Shown: piece after piece, positions 34,277-34,622 of the stretch
How positions within the stretch are numbered: the stretch's first letter is position 1
Layout: each line of letters starts with the position of its first letter
From: Singulisphaera sp. GP187
GTDB lineage: Bacteria; Planctomycetota; Planctomycetia; Gemmatales; Gemmataceae
NCBI GenBank assembly: GCA_945861245.1
Contig: CAMAUE010000046.1
Coordinates: 1-34,622 of the forward strand
Direction of reading: 5' to 3'
DNA: 34,622 nt
The notes under the pieces: generated by a model
The model's input: only the letters and a program-made list of their open reading frames with translations
Database searches by the model: none
What the model was told of the DNA's origin: nothing
Program-made: the position numbers and the translations under genes

Positions 34277-34556
34277 ACTGATGCCCTCGGGAGGAGAGGA
34301 GATTCGCCGCCCGACATCCTCGCGACTCGAGTGGCTCAGTTGGTGTTGCGATTAATAACGTTAGCGTATCCGATAGGCGTGACAGATGCAAAGTTTTTTT
34401 CGGACGAACTGGTCAACCGTAGATGCTCAACACGGAAGCAACCTCGAACAATGCCGCGATCGATAGTAATTAATACGACAGCGCTACTTGCATTGCAGCT
34501 GTCAGTTATGGTACTCTGTAACTCCTTAAATTACGGACGTTTGCAAATAGTTACGG
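34277..34556. other. Intergenic region before the IS701-like start
   Basis: About 280 bases. The open frame 34331-34618 has no ribosome binding site and no recognised product. It probably contains the left end of the mobile element starting at 34557, but no terminal repeat can be fixed from one end only. Confidence 0.3.
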
Positions 34557-34622
34557 ATGACCCTCGATCAAATACTTTCGCTCGGTCCTCAACTCGCCGA
34601 TTTTCTCGGAGAGTTTGACGAT
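34557..34622 (+). CDS. IS701-type transposase N-terminus (partial)
   Basis: Twenty-two codons from ATG 34557 to the window edge. The product, MTLDQILSLGPQLADFLGEF followed by two Asp residues, fits my memory of IS701-family DDE transposases, whose N-termini carry a W/L-x-x-x-LxxFLxxFxxCFxR pattern. Only the start is visible, so intactness is unknown. The ribosome binding site is weak (GTTACGG). Confidence 0.45.
   Translation, partial: MTLDQILSLGPQLADFLGEFDD

Noticed and set aside
34331-34618. 95-codon open frame at the right edge
   Set aside because: No ribosome binding site or family; overlaps the better supported transposase start in another frame.

Overview
The window reads as chromosomal DNA of a planctomycete, probably close to the Gemmata/Pirellula groups. 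Supporting signs are a DUF1501 Tat-exported protein, a second Tat-signal protein, secreted EF-hand and Cys/Pro-rich proteins, a ThuA-like exported protein, a thioredoxin-NHL protein next to a DsbD homologue, and many GC-rich palindromic repeats between genes. This assignment is inference from gene content; no rRNA or other phylogenetic marker is present. No tRNA, rRNA or CRISPR array was seen.

Layout. 1-150: 5' end of an insertion-sequence transposase (minus strand) and its terminal repeats. 200-985: unknown four-helix membrane protein. 1567-2259: small secreted Cys/Pro-rich protein followed by a strong intrinsic terminator. 2865-7552: isoprenoid/repair operon xseA-xseB-ispA-dxs. 7553-7876: 3' remnant of another copy of the same IS type. 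8374-13658: prkA-yeaH-spoVR stress/sporulation-type module with a fourth, overlapping, uncharacterised gene. 13889-14878: secreted EF-hand protein. 14956-20625: three minus-strand genes (TIGR01777 epimerase, ThuA-like protein, 1110-residue membrane protein). 20840-24839: membrane-anchored thioredoxin-NHL protein and full-length DsbD. 24912-25886: exported alpha/beta hydrolase (minus). 26084-27439: DUF1501 protein. 27628-27987: GlsB/YeaQ-type membrane protein (minus). 28412-30900: two overlapping genes for membrane-anchored, coiled-coil-rich proteins of unknown function. 31100-32353: proline-rich exported protein with an LptA/OstA-like C-terminal part (minus). 32726-34276: Tat-signal protein of unknown function (minus). 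34557-34622: first 22 codons of a probable IS701-type transposase running off the window.

How genes work together. xseA/xseB encode both exonuclease VII subunits, and ispA/dxs supply isoprenoid precursors; their close spacing suggests one transcript. PrkA, YeaH (DUF444) and SpoVR form a widely conserved trio, and the 147-residue protein whose start lies inside spoVR is the best candidate in the window for a new component of a known system. DsbD can carry electrons across the membrane and its neighbour has an exposed CxxC thioredoxin domain, so the two may form a redox pair. The 564- and 265-residue proteins overlap by four bases and have the same architecture (one N-terminal membrane helix, large helical extracytoplasmic part), suggesting a complex.

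The most striking non-coding signal is a set of intergenic palindrome families: one with six copies, a related nested form with two, one with three, and several single large inverted repeats. One 27-bp perfect inverted repeat is an inverted duplication of the 3' end of dsbD.
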